In this document: positions 1 to 11,648 of the stretch, piece by piece
Numbering within the stretch: the first letter of the stretch is position 1
Layout: each line of letters starts with the position of its first letter
Assembly (NCBI GenBank): GCA_033964015.1
Contig: CM066913.1
Coordinates: 3,536,169-3,600,168, forward strand
Reading direction: 5' to 3'
From: Scolanthus callimorphus
Taxonomy: Eukaryota > Cnidaria > Anthozoa > Actiniaria > Edwardsiidae
Length of the DNA stretch: 64,000 nt
Notes under the pieces: generated by a model
Database searches by the model: none
What the model was told of the DNA's origin: nothing
Seen by the model: only the letters and a program-made list of their open reading frames with translations
Translations under genes and position numbers: made by a program

Positions 1-930
1 TCGTTCAAAGTTAAGAGATCTAGTGCAATGCAACAAAATCTGTAGGCAGCCTCCTTTAAAAAACAGCAGATTTTTTTGGATTGAGTGCCACTTAGGGAAA
101 CAGACCACAGGACACCCGATCACTTAGGGAAACAGACCACAGGACACCCAGTATCAAACGGAAAAGGTCTATTGCATAAGGGTCATCCATTTGATAAAGG
201 GAATAGACTATTATTGATTTTCTTTTTCTTTTCCAGGAGGTCCCATTTGAGGTAACAATTAGTAACGTCAGAGCTCTCGAGTCAATGGTGGATCCCAGTA
301 GAGGTTGCACGATCAAGACAACTGAGGCGTTCTTCGTGTGGCTTAGTAATCTTCTAGGTTAGAGCAGATCGCAGGCGACTGTCGAAAGTAAAGTCAGACT
401 TGTGTTTTCTACACGTCCCTATTTGTTGATGTCTTGGATCTTTGTTTAGTGTCAGCCCATGAGCAAGCGAAGAAAAATCAAATACCCGGTGTCGTTTGGT
501 TTCTGTGTCACGACGAAACGCAAGTCCTATTTACTTCGTCTCCTTCGGTCAGTTGTGGAATTTCTTTTTTGTTTCTGATTGGCTTAGCGTATTAACTTTG
601 CGTTTGATTTTCCACACCTATCTGAAGTCCGCTCTCAGTTAGTGGAGAAATACCTAGTATAATACACATCAATTTTTCCAGAAACATTGGTTGATTAGAA
701 GCATTTCCGATTAAACGCCAAGGTATGAACAGATATTTCTGTGATTCTAATGCGGCATTTGTTTTTCGTGAGTGACGTTTCCCCATTGTGTCTGTGCGCG
801 CGATGAACATTTCTGATTGGTTGATTTCGTAGCCTAAATTCCCGCCGTTTTTGTCGCGTGCGAGGCGACACACTGGACGTTCTTCGTCCAAGGGGACGGG
901 TTTATTATAGTGTTTAAATGATAGCGCAAG

Positions 931-1107
931 TCATCAATGTTTCTTTCACTATTCTTGCCGCGCTATTGCTTTGGTAAACTTATTATCCACATCATCAATG
1001 TTTCTTTGACTATTCTTGCCGCGCTACTGTTTTTGCTAAACCTATTCTCTAAGTCATCAATGTTTCTTTGACTATTCTTGCCGCGCTTCTGCTTTTGCTA
1101 AACTTAT
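931..1107. repeat. Three-copy tandem repeat, about 62 bp
   Basis: Three consecutive copies begin at about 931, 992 and 1054, each starting TCATCAATGTTTCTTT and containing ATTCTTGCCGCGCT followed by a TTTGCTAAAC-like end. Copies differ by a few substitutions. No coding potential is seen. Confidence 0.85.
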
Positions 1108-1254
1108 ATTTTAGTATAATAATAATGTTCATAAGTTAGAACTGAATTACAGGGAGGTCAGTTTTCTATATATTCATTCCTCTCGGTCCTTCCAATAACA
1201 GGGCGAGCACTGCGCTCCCCTTAGCGGAGGCCATATTGTGTGTTGTCACGACAG

Positions 1255-1528
1255 TTACTGTGCGGCTACGTCAACCGGGCCATTTTGTAAGAAGTTAGCC
1301 AATCAGAAAGCGAGTACAGAACAAAGGATCTCGACTTTCTTGAGATCTGAGACACCGAAATATCACTTTTCTCGTAAAAATTGTGGAAATTATGAGCAGA
1401 AATAACTTCAAAACACTTAATTACTCATCGTCAGATGTATTGCAGGTATTAAATTTGCTTAGAATGGTTTGAATCTCTAAATGATAAACCTTTTACGGGA
1501 TGGCCCGGTTGACGTAGTCGCACAGTAA
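1255..1528. mobile_element. MITE with about 30-bp terminal inverted repeats
   Basis: The left end starts TTACTGTGCGGCTACGTCAA and the right end is its near-perfect reverse complement, ending TTGACGTAGTCGCACAGTAA. The similarity continues inward through ACCGGGCCAT. The inside has no coding frame. A TA duplication is possible but cannot be separated from the palindromic ends, so the superfamily is left open. Confidence 0.75.
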
Positions 1529-2287
1529 TGGGATCCAGGGGGGTGCTTTGGGTGCGGACCCCTTTTTTGTGACATACAAATGGTTTAAAACGGCAAAATG
1601 CAGGCCTAATATAAAGGTTTTAGCAGTCCAAATGACAAATCCGGCTCTTCAAACCAAAAACGCACCCCTCTTTCCAAAAACCTGGATACGCCGCTGTAGT
1701 ACTCCACAAGCTAGCGAGCATCTAAAAAATCATGGTTGCGAGCACATTCGATTTTTGACCGATCATTTGGGGGCCCTCATTTTGAACAACTTGGCCCGAT
1801 CGGATGATTGGAAATGTTAGTAGCAATCGCTAGCAAATTCTTATGCCATTTAGAGCGGATTTCAGATTCCCTGGAAACCAGAGGCTCGAAGTCCAAAGAA
1901 AGGTCCAGAGAATTAAAATTTTCTGAGTTTCCCGAGAAACAACACAAACGCGAAAGGGCAGAGTTTCAGCCTCTGGTCCCCAGGGTAGATTTCAGATGAC
2001 TGTCGTGAGTAATTTTCTTTTTTAATCACTCCTCTAGGTTTTATTCAGAATTGGTGCAATCATTCACTACAATCATATGAAATTCGCTTTAATATTTTTT
2101 AAAATAAAACTGGTTTAGTGGACTGTCTTTAAAATCGCTTGGGCATGTTTGTTGTTGGTCAGGTCATCACCAGTTTCCCTAGCAACGGACCATATCTGTG
2201 TAAACAATTCTCAAACCTCGACAAATTAAATTAATTGCGACAATATTCCCAGAACTTAATATTTAATGTTAAAACCGTTTGGCATGT

Positions 2288-2530
2288 CCTGCACAAATAC
2301 ATGGTCGTTATTAGCAATAGATTCTATGATATATCATGTATTTCCTGCAGAAATACACAGTCGTTATTAGCAATATATCCTATGATATATCATGCATTTC
2401 CTGCAGAAATACATAGTCGTTATTAGCAATATATCCTATGATATATCATTACATCCTGCAAAAATACGTAGTCCTTATTAGCAATTTATCTTATGTTATA
2501 TCGTATTTCCTATGATATATCATGTATATT
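2288..2530. repeat. Tandem repeat, about 56-bp unit, four copies
   Basis: Copies start near 2288, 2344, 2400 and 2455 at CCTGCA. Each carries GTCGTTATTAGCAAT and a palindrome-like CCTATGATATATCAT. The last copy is degraded. Confidence 0.85.
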
Positions 2531-2644
2531 CTGCATATTGGATTACATTTCTGTCATAATCTCACTGCCCGTCTCGTTGCTTTATGTTCCCTCTTATCTT
2601 TAAAATTCCACCTTTAATAATTCACTTTTCATTGCTATTGAAAG

Positions 2645-5600
2645 CTAACTGGTCAAATCCTCCCAGAGACTGTACTTGGCGGGGTCAGGTCCAACAGCTG
2701 AAACACAGAAAGATGTTTACGTGAGGCCCCATGAATTTTTTTTCGCAAATCACAACGAAGTGAAAGAGATACTTTAAAGGAAACAGTGGGGGAAATTTTA
2801 ATGAAGGATTACTATATTTTTGTAGCCATTTTAAGGCTTTTTTTGGGGGGGGGGGGGGGACTCCAGTGCCGCCAAGGTCTCCAAAACCTGACCCTATCAG
2901 ATACCAAAAATCCTCGTTTTTTATACCCTACCGTCGACCTATGGTTAAAATTGTATTCCCTACCGCATGAGGTTAGTCACCAGGGTGGTCCAATTGGTCG
3001 AGATCAAAGCGGAATTTTGTTCATCATGAAAAGTTTATAAAGTCAACTGTCCTTATCACTAATTGCGGCACAACTTTGATCGAAATTTGTTTGCACTAGG
3101 GTAGCCATACTGAAATACATACCCTATCAGCGACCAAACAAGCGAAAAACGACACCCTACCGGAGACCTCAGGAGCCCCAAAACCATACCCTATAGGGCG
3201 ACGCATACCTGTATACCATATATGAGGGAGTCCCCCCACCCCCGATTTTTGGGCGCTTAAAATGCGACTTAGGCTCCGTGTTTTTGTAATTGGTAACATT
3301 CAAACGTTGCTCTATAATGTCTAAAATGAGACAAAATTGGATATTTACCTTCTTTATGTGTGACCTCGTGTGGCAAGTCTTCAATGCGCACTTCCTTGGG
3401 AACCTTGTGTACCAGTTTTTTAATAGGTTCGTCTTTCTCATCGATATTCAAATGGAACGGACCTTGTGATGCAATGGTGCTGTATTGACTGGGATCTTCT
3501 CTGGCTGGGGAGCCATTCAAACCACGTTTGCCTGGCCTGGGATCGCAGTAACCTATAAAACCTTTGCATATGTAGACCTTACAGTGGATCCAGATGAAGC
3601 GATGGTGCTTTAGCAGAACGAAGGTCAGGAAACTCCAGCGTTGAATCTTTGCTAATTTAGGATTAGATGGATGCCATAAGACCGTGTTATCAACAGCAAC
3701 TCTGCAACACAAGCAAATAAAACACGTTGGAAAATATACTCATAAAAGATAAGGGGGCTGAAATAAGCATCTCGTGAAGGGTAACTAGGTCGACGGTCCT
3801 TTTAGACCTAAAATCGTATTTTTTCGTAATTTCAACCAATGGCGAGCATGCAGACTCATATCAAGTACTGCTTAAGAAGGAGTTAGCCGAGGGATCGAGT
3901 TTACATAATTACAAACGTCCTATGAATAACCTTAACAACATCGATAATGGTGGTCTGGTTGAAGGCACAAAAAATAGTACTTCTTGTATTACACGATTAA
4001 TGGTTTGGTCGATTGGACCATCTCCATGATTGGACTAAGCAGAAAATACATTCCCAGTGGGAACAGTCAGCAGATAATTGCATTCCGTGTTCCAGTGACC
4101 AATTCTCAACCAACCTTTATTACAGTAAAAACCCACGTATAAGAACCTGGATTTTTAATTTAGCCTAAACAAGTTCTTATATAAATGGTACTGAAAACCA
4201 ACTTAGGCTACCAAGGTTCTTGAAATGGGTTCTTAAGTTTTCATATGAATTTCATTTAAATATATTACAAATAAATTTAAGGAATTATTTAAATGGTAAG
4301 CACACATTCGATATAGTTCTTTAATTGAAAGAAAAAAAAATGTTTCAAGTTTCTTGTTAAATGTAATCAGATGATCTTAGTTCAGCAGTTTCTATACCTA
4401 AACACCTTACAGCAACTCCACTGATAAGAAACTAACTTAAAATTTTAGCCTTAATAGGTTCTTATGTGGAGGTGGCTTAAAAGGAAAATACAAAGTAAAC
4501 GCTTTCGACACACATCTGAACCGAGCTCGTTACAAGCTTACCCATTCTGGATGAGGTAATAGCGTGGCATTGACATTGGATTAGCGGTTGGGGTAGCCCA
4601 ACATGCGTGAGCCTTCACGACGAGGTGCGTATCGCCGGCGAACAGGCGAATCTGCACGAAGATTCGATAGTTGAGGTCGATTGGGTACTCAGGTCCACTC
4701 ATAGGGAGGGAAGTGATGAAGTTCACAGTGCGGTACAGACGGAGTGTGACCAAGAATGCACCAAACTCGTGTTTGCCCCACTGCCAGACTGTAATGTTGG
4801 GATGAAGCCCCCAGCTACTGGAGGTATAGTTTGTGCGGTAAGAGCAGATGAATGGAATTCGCAAGCGGCCAAGTCGCCAGATGGACAAACCATGCATGTC
4901 AACGTCATTGCTAACCAAGTTGTAGTAGTGAAAGAAGTACGGTGTGGCAAAACAAGTGGTGTTACATCCGTTTAAGGATGTGAACCACTGGTAATAATTG
5001 GTGCTAGGTTGTCCTTGAATGATAGATTGTCCTCTGCATGCCGGGTTCGTCGTGTCCATAAGGTGGGTCCTGGCGGGTGGCAGGTTGGGGGGCATGAGGG
5101 CCCTTGGTACAAGAAGTCGCATGAAGTTTCTGTTGCACACAAGCACGATACGAGAGTCTGCGAAGAGACCACGCATAATTAGCGGCTTAAATCAGGTGAT
5201 TCGTTAATCGCTAGTTGCGACCCCTACATTTACCCCCTATCCCCTCTATCCTACAATCAGTGGGCTCCTTGGATGCCTAAACTCGCCCCCCTCTTTTGGA
5301 CCGAGAAATTTAGTGAACATTTGTTAGAAAGTAACACACAAAATTGACGTTCTAGACGTCGTTTGACTAAAAATCTGCCTTTAATTTCTATTTTATCTTG
5401 TCATCGAGTAATCTCTCTTTCTTACACTAGGATCAACCTTCTTCCATGCCTGAACAGGCCCTTAGGTGTATGTTATTTGTGTCTGTTTCTTGTTTTGTTG
5501 CTGTGTATCTCTATTTTATGTATCGTGTTTGCTGCTTCACAGAATTTTAGAGAAAACTAGAAGGAGAGCAAACCCCGGGGGGAGGACTCCGATATTTTTG

Positions 5601-8003
5601 GGGCGGGGCTGCTCGTCGGGAACTTTCGATTTTACCCCTAAAAGGTACCTAAAATGGCGTCGCTTAGTTGATTTTGACCCCTAAAAGGTACCAACAAGAC
5701 GTATTTTCCCTCGTAATTTTCTCTCGTATTTTTGACGAGGGAAAATAGTCTGAAATTCAAGCTACCAACAAGTGAGATTTGCTTGATTTGCTAGAACAGA
5801 CTCTAACAGGTACCTATCTAGAAAAAAATGCAAGTTTTCAAATTGTACCCCCTAAAAGGTACCAGAGGCCTAATTTAAAACCCTAAAAGGTACGACGAGC
5901 CCCCTAGAAAAAAATGCACGTTTTAAAATTTTACCCCCTAAAAGGTACCAGAGGCCTGATTTTAAACCCTAAACCCCCCCCCCCCCCCCCCCCCCCCCCA
6001 CCCCACACACACACACACACACCCCGGGGAACAAACACTTACTTTGAGGACAACCCATCAACTCGAATCGCATGGAAGGCCACCCGAACCAAGTCCGTAT
6101 GCAAATTCGTACCCATCTGGCAATCAGGTACGGCCGTCCGAAGTTATTGCGTTTGATTCCATTGCGGTTGCTATTTCCCACGAATGTAGCATTCTGGTAT
6201 CTATGCCATACTGGACCGTGTACGATTTTAAAGAAAATGTAGAAGGTGGTTACCCACTCATTCGCGCGGGGATTGCCTTGCGTCAGTATAGCAGTAAATA
6301 TTTGGACAGAATCAAAGCTAACTTGCAGCCACGGCATCCCTTGAGCGCTTGCTGCTGCAAAACTCCTCGGATTTCGCAATCGCGCAAACATCACTCGATT
6401 AGAGGCGTTGAAAGGAGGGCTGGATGTCAATTCGTTGTTACGAATATCTCCATTTTCCATCCCTAATGGATGGAATCGACATGGATATACAACCCAACCT
6501 GAAATAAGGAAAAAGAAAGTTCAATTCAACGTTAGAATAGCCACGAACAATTTGCGATGTGGGTTGATTTTGATGAAATCTTATTTAATACTTGATAAAA
6601 ATTTAGACTTCGAGTGAACTGAGGATTTTTTTGATCAGTGCGGTCCGTCGTGTACCGGTCGGCAAAACAATTTTCTTCGAAATTTTCTATTCATTTTCAA
6701 AATCGAAAGGCAGAAAAAGGCTGTTTTCTGTATTTTTTTTTCAATCCGTTATGAACACGATAATTGAAATTTTGCAGTTTATTTCATTTTCCACAGTTGA
6801 TGCCAAATATAGTAAGATTTTGAAATGTAATTGTCTTTGTCAGATTTTAATTTTAAAGAAAAGTTTTTAAACTTTAACAACTCTAAAATGCGGTACTAGA
6901 GACAAAAAGCTGCTGGGGGGGGGGGGGGGGGGGGGGGGGGGCTGTATGTACTTGGGAGGGGGGACTTGTGCGGCTGTTCGTTGGGGGGACGGAAAATTGC
7001 AAAATTTATAGATGAGTGCTTCTCTCTCCGGAAAGAAATCACGTTAAGGCGATTGTAAAACGGGAAAAACATGCTTTTTATTTAAACTTATTTGGTTAAA
7101 TCTATATTCAATTTTGTATACGATTCCAAATAAAAATGTCTGTCTGTCTGTCTGTCTGTGTCTGTCGTGTGCACACGGAGAGGGGGGTTCAGGGGGTCCC
7201 GGGGTCAGGGGGTTCAGGGGGTCCCGAGTTCAGGTGGTCCCGGGGTCAGGGGGTCCCGGGTTCAGGGGGTCCCGGGGTCAGGGGGTTCAGGGGGTCCCGG
7301 GTTCAGGGGGTCCCGGGGTCAGGGGGTCCCGGGGTCAGGGGGGTCCCGGGGTCAGGGGGTCCCGAAGGTGCGCACTTCTCTAAACAGGTCTACTCTAGTC
7401 CCAACTCCTTTGTTATTGTTTTCGTTCGATATTAGAAGTCACATTTCATTTGATTTATCAAATTCAATCGATACATTCACGGAGATTGTAAAGTGACAAG
7501 TTTAAGCAGTGGCGTAGCTACCTCTAAGCAAAAAGCCATTTGCCTACGTAAATTTTTTGCCAAAAAAAAATTGTTATCTCCGCCTTACGAAAGAGATCCG
7601 TGCGTACACAAAATATTACCAAACAAAACTTGCTCTTTCTGAGTACTGCATCTTGAAAATCTATCTTTTTAGTGAAAAGCTTTATGTATGTTGTAAATCC
7701 AGAGGTTGAAAATTCGTTGTTAAAGCCATCTCTTCGAATCCCGACTATTTTACCCCGCCTTTCCCTTCGATATTTTTTGCCTACACTTGAAAGTAGTCCA
7801 GGCTACGCCACTGGTAAATAACATGTTTTGAATGCATTAGCAGCTAGAATAGCAATAAGGGGCAAGCTCGGAATGCTTAGTAAAGTTGTTGCTATAATAT
7901 CAAGACGATGAACAATGAAATTACCTTGGGTTTCATAGGCCATTGCGAGGACAGCGACGACTAACACTAGCAACCTCATTGTGATGCAGGCTTTCTACGA
8001 GCA
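2645..8003 (-). CDS. Secreted discoidin (F5/8C) + ZP domain protein
   Basis: Five coding exons join in phase: 7925-7979, 6043-6498, 4542-5157, 3349-3701 and 2645-2697, giving 510 residues and a TAG stop. Residues 1-18 are a hydrophobic signal peptide beginning MRLLVLVVAVLAM. Exon 2 is an F5/8 type C domain, with its opening Cys, then PLGMENGDI, WLQV, FVGNSNRN and a closing SMRFELMGC. Exon 3 carries the ZP-N half (VLVCNRNFM, GCNTT, RIPFICSYR) and the start of ZP-C (HACWATPTANP). Exon 4 finishes ZP-C (WSFLTFVLL, IHCKVYIC). A basic PGKRG site follows and may be where the propeptide is cut. No membrane anchor is visible, so the product is probably fully secreted; ZP modules usually polymerise into extracellular matrices. 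All introns are GT-AG. A pyrimidine-rich acceptor at 8004-8006 and a donor at 8077 suggest a non-coding 5' exon upstream. The short last exon is the least certain part. Confidence 0.88.
2845..3243. mobile_element. G-run/ACTCC element, copy A (in ZP intron 4)
   Basis: The element starts with about 15 G followed by ACTCC and ends with GGAGTCCCCCC, a short inverted terminus. Inside are degenerate direct repeats of the form ACCCTATCAG...ACC and ACCCTACCG. There is no coding frame. It belongs with the elements at about 5573, 23123 and 53511, which share the end motif but carry different internal repeat words. Confidence 0.6.
4119..4475. mobile_element. CAGTAAAAACCCACGTATAA-ended MITE, probable copy
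   Basis: The left end TTACAGTAAAAACCCACGTA is identical to that of the element at 50482. A weaker inverted match (TAGGTTCTTATGTGG) lies near 4454. It sits in ZP intron 3. The right boundary is approximate. Confidence 0.45.
5573..6000. mobile_element. G-run/ACTCC element, copy B (in ZP intron 2)
   Basis: The left end CCCCGGGGGGAGGACTCC is followed by at least five copies of the word CCCCTAAAAGGTACC between 5632 and 5960. The right side runs into about 26 C and a (CA)n tract, so the expected GGAGTCC end is missing or replaced. The C tract ends about 40 bases from the donor of the discoidin exon. Confidence 0.55.
5974..6022. repeat. Poly-C and (CA)n tract
   Basis: About 26 consecutive C are followed by CACCCC and (CA)n immediately beside the donor of the discoidin exon. 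Its length is likely to be unreliable in the assembly. Confidence 0.9.
6916..6942. repeat. Poly-G tract
   Basis: About 25 consecutive G lie inside the first coding intron of the ZP gene. The flanks are G-rich but show no clear inverted end. Confidence 0.9.
7136..7372. repeat. (TGTC)n microsatellite and GTCCCGGGGTCAGGG minisatellite
   Basis: A short (TGTC)n run at 7136-7160 is followed by about eleven copies of a 15-16 bp G-rich word, GGTCCCGGGGTCAGGG or GGTCCCGGGTTCAGGG, to about 7364. The three plus frames stay open and give Gly-Pro-Arg-rich peptides only because of the repeat. It lies in an intron of the ZP gene on the opposite strand. Confidence 0.9.
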
Positions 8004-9050
8004 CTGAAAAGTCAAGTAACAAAAATGTGTTATCAAATTGCTGTTTATTTACTGCTGGATAGGCAAAATAAACTTACATAGCATCAAACGTCCTTTTAAA
8101 AATGTTGGATATTGATAGGATAAACTGACTTCATACAAAACGTGCGTACGCTTGTATTTAATCACGTTTGTAATATACAACATCACATTAGCAACGCCCA
8201 AAAATGGGGGACAGAGGCAACATGGCTGCTTTAAACATATCGGTACTAGTAAGAGTTATAAAGTTCTTGACTTAAGTTCTTAACTTAACACTGTTTTTTT
8301 TTTAGAGTGACGCTCGAACACTATTGCAAATCATGTCGCAAGCAAAATGGATCCAACGATTTTGAACTTGGTAGTAAATCGCTGCCTGTTTGGTTGCGAA
8401 GGGTAGTAAAACGGACGAAAGATATTACACTTACCTATATAAATCGCGTCAGCAAAGTAGATCTTGGTGATGGTTACCCCAAGACTGATTTGTTGATCCG
8501 GGTGGCCCCTTTTTATACTTGAATACATGAAGTGGTGCGGTTTTTCTGAATAGCTTCGTATTGTTTTTTGATGACAAAAACACTTAACGTTGGTAATTCA
8601 AAAGAAAAACCACAACATACCAAGCCAAGAACTGTTTACTAGAATCCACTGCTATTAAAGTCTAGAAAGACTATTTTTAAACCAGTGAGGCAATGTGTAT
8701 GAGTAGTGCTCCAATTTAATATTGGTATCTTTTTTATAAAATCGGTCATAATTGCATTCCTGCCATATATCAGTCTAGCCCTCAATATCATGATATTATA
8801 ATACATTACAGTAAGATTCAGTAACTTCTAGCATTCAAATGAAGAATTTCCCTTTTTCGATAACTGCGTTCCAAAAATTCAATTAGAGGGGATTTCATCC
8901 ACTGTGAAACAAAAACTTATAGTCAGTGTTTAATTAATAGTGTCTACTCAGTCATAATTAAAAAGGAGAATGCAGTAAAAATGACTTTCATAGTGTATAA
9001 TAGCGCGTATTTTGTTAGTATCTATTTCACAGTCGCATGAAAACAACTCT

Positions 9051-9401
9051 AATTAGACTACGAGTTCGAGTTTTCATAAGTCAAGATAGTTAATGGGGCG
9101 CTAGTCTAATTGTTATAATAGAAACCCACTAGCATACTACCTTTGATTTGCTTCTTAGGCGTATTTATTTTAATGACTTAATGACTTTAGAAAGTTTTAC
9201 GCTAGCGTTTTCGCTACTCGCTATCTATTGTGTGAGAGACAAAAAGTAGCAGATCCAATCACATTGCAGGATTCGAGAGTGGATTTCAAATTACTTTGTA
9301 ATTACTCATGTACGTTTTGTTCATAATTGGTGTAATTACTTTGCGATTGGTTTCACGACAGTCATGTGAAAACCACTCTAGTTTGCGAGTGGTTTTTACT
9401 G
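9051..9401. mobile_element. Two-hairpin MITE, subfamily B, degraded copy
   Basis: It begins AATTAGACTACGAGTTCGAG, then the junction GTCTAATTGTTATAATAGAA, CCCACTAGCATACTACCTT and a central TTTGCGCTAGCG-like core. The layout and many words match the fuller copy at 15376-15681, but the first hairpin is shortened and the right end has diverged. Confidence 0.6.
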
Positions 9402-10499
9402 AACTTCGATAGTCTTTTCGTTTAAGAAACGTGTTGGAATTAATTTAAAATTGGGTCTCGATGAAAGCAACTGATTGCAAACTGAAACCTTTGACTACTT
9501 TGTTTCTCATTCATATTTAGAAATATTTTGTTTCACAAACGCCGGAATGCGTCTACTTAAACAAACATTTAAATAACGTTCTTCTCAAGAATATAATCGA
9601 TAGTCTTGCAAACTTTTAACTAGCCCTTTACATTGATGTTAGCATTTTCAATGGTATCTACACCACTTGTGTTAATGAACCCTGAAGCTCTGAAGTCCTT
9701 TTGTCGAATTACAGTTTTCATTTCTGACATTTCAGCCCACTCAAGTTGCGTCATTGGCACTGGCCACCCCCCTTTTAAGACGAATTTTTCGGGCATATGA
9801 CTACGTGCAGTCGTCCCCCCGCCCTTTCTACTTCCCATCATTCAATAAAAGGAACAAGTTCGTGAAAAAAATCTTCTTAACCAGTTTCTACAATACCTAT
9901 AGGAGCGCGCGCTCTCTTGTGGCGAAGCAGCGAAATAGAAAAAAAACCTATCTTCACTTGAGCATGTCATTCAAATGCCCGAGTCTAGCTACAAAAAAAA
10001 TAAATACGTAGAATACCTTACGTTTCTACAATCCACAACGGCAACTTTAATCGCAGTTGAGAGCAAAATAGGCTACTTCTCGTGCAATTGCCTTAAAAAT
10101 GTTAGGTGTCAAAGACATAATTGAAAATCATGAAAAAGTACAATTTCTTGTTTATCGGATCATCGCATTACGTCATCAGTTTCCTTAGGAAGCAATACTT
10201 GAGTTATTGGCGTGTGAAAGGCAATATCCGATGAATAATAGAGTAGAGTTAGTTTGACAAAGAACTGATAAACATGGTGATTTCAAGCCATTTTGGCACA
10301 ATTGGTCAAAAATTCCAGTTACTTAAACGTTTAGTACCACTTGGATTGATGCTGCATGGACGAACTACATGTAAGCATTGATTTGGATTCGTCCGCCATG
10401 CATGAAATTCTCATGGAAAGCGGAGAAATTCAAATAAATTAAATTTCAAAATCCACCGCCTGGAGTACTATCTATAATATGACAATTCCATGTCAAGTA

Positions 10500-10554
10500 G
10501 AATCCTATGATATCTCTTTTTTGTGTAAATTGAGGACGAGATATCATAGGATTC
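10500..10554. repeat. Short perfect inverted repeat
   Basis: GAATCCTATGATATCTC and its exact reverse complement are separated by about 21 bases. It may be the remnant of a small foldback element. Confidence 0.8.
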
Positions 10555-10579
10555 AAGTATATTCAAAGCGTTCAGTCGG

Positions 10580-10681
10580 TAGATTCCGCCAAAAATAGCA
10601 CTCAAAAAGACGATATCGCCCTCGTCGCTGCGCGATTCGTGCGATATCGCTTTTTTCGTGCTATTTTCTTAGCGGAATCTA
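10580..10681. repeat. About 100-bp foldback hairpin
   Basis: TAGATTCCGC at the left pairs with GCGGAATCTA at the right. Pairing continues inward through AAAATAGCAC, a run of A or T, and GATATCGC / GCGATATCGC near the loop. A MITE is likely but no target duplication was identified. Confidence 0.8.
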
Positions 10682-11488
10682 GCCTCCTGAAGCTTTGAAT
10701 AATCCTATAAAATTCTATACAAACCCCTAGATATCGATTATGAACTTTGAAATTTAGGCCCTGTTCACACTAACGCGTTTTCAAAAGTATTCGTTTTCAA
10801 AAGTATTCGTTTTCAAACTTATACGGATTCGCAGCGTGTTAGTCTGGACGGGAGATACTGAAAATTTAGCTACACAAAAAGCGATCAGTTTTTATTTGAT
10901 GTTGACTTGTGCAGAGACAGTCTCAAATTAAGTGGTACAGTTATAACGTCATCGTATTTACATCCAAACCTTTCAAAAGATGCTACGATAAAACCAATAG
11001 ACTTCATATTTTCTAGAAACCAGATTTTTGACCTCACGTTGCTCGAATCGAGAGCACCTTGGAATTAGTCGATTTACGAAGTTTGGGGGCATAAAAAGGA
11101 AAATCTAATCCTCGTTTACGAAAACGAAATTATATTTCAAACGTTTTAAAATGACAAGCTAGCTAAAATCTATTCACATCACTACTAAAAACGTCCAGAA
11201 ATGAGTAAAACTTCAAGTTTCAGGTTTATAGGTTTAAACCAAGCGAAGTTCTAGATCTTAGATTTTGGGTGACAAGCTTTCTTGATTATTAACATTTCGC
11301 TTCTTTAGCCGCGTGACATTTGGGCCCACCTATTCTTATAAGGAAAACTAAAGCAGTCAACCAGCCTTCTCAAGCTTAAACAAAGAAAATCACAAGCATG
11401 AAGGTGGTCGGAAAATGCGGTCTTAATTTGCATAGAATTTTGACATTTCATTCCTTCTCTTTCTCGGCATTTAATCATTCGTTTGTGA

Positions 11489-11648
11489 AGTAATATCAAA
11501 CACTCGACTGAGTGTTTCTCATCAAGATTTCAAACACCTTCGGAGTCGGTTAAAAAAAACTCGGCTTTGTCTCGTTTTTTTAACCCACTTCTCCGGGTGT
11601 TTGAAATCCTGATGAAACACGCTTCTAGTGTTTGACATGATATTACTT
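11489..11648. repeat. About 160-bp foldback MITE
   Basis: AGTAATATCAAACACT at the left is mirrored by AGTGTTTGACATGATATTACT at the right, and inner arms ATTTCAAACACC and GGTGTTTGAAAT-like words also pair. The inside is non-coding. Confidence 0.75.

Larger units (their letters stand above)
1..2644. other. Intergenic region, repeat-rich
   Basis: No gene is recognised here. A 32-bp unit is tandemly duplicated at 89-151. A unit of about 62 bp is present three times at 931-1107. An inverted-repeat element lies at 1255-1528, and a unit of about 56 bp is repeated at 2288-2530. The open frames present are short, have no splice-site support and resemble no family I know. Position 2613-2618 on the minus strand reads ATTAAA and could be the polyadenylation signal of the ZP gene ending at 2645. 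Confidence 0.6.

Noticed and set aside
4607..4975. Plus-strand frame of 122 codons opposite the ZP exon
   Set aside because: It lies on the antisense of exon 3 of the ZP gene; the minus frame has conserved ZP motifs and splice sites.
7114..7496. Collagen-like Gly-Pro-rich frames
   Set aside because: They come from the 15-16 bp GGTCCCGGGGTCAGGG repeat and have no regular Gly-x-y triplets over a collagen length. No exon context.
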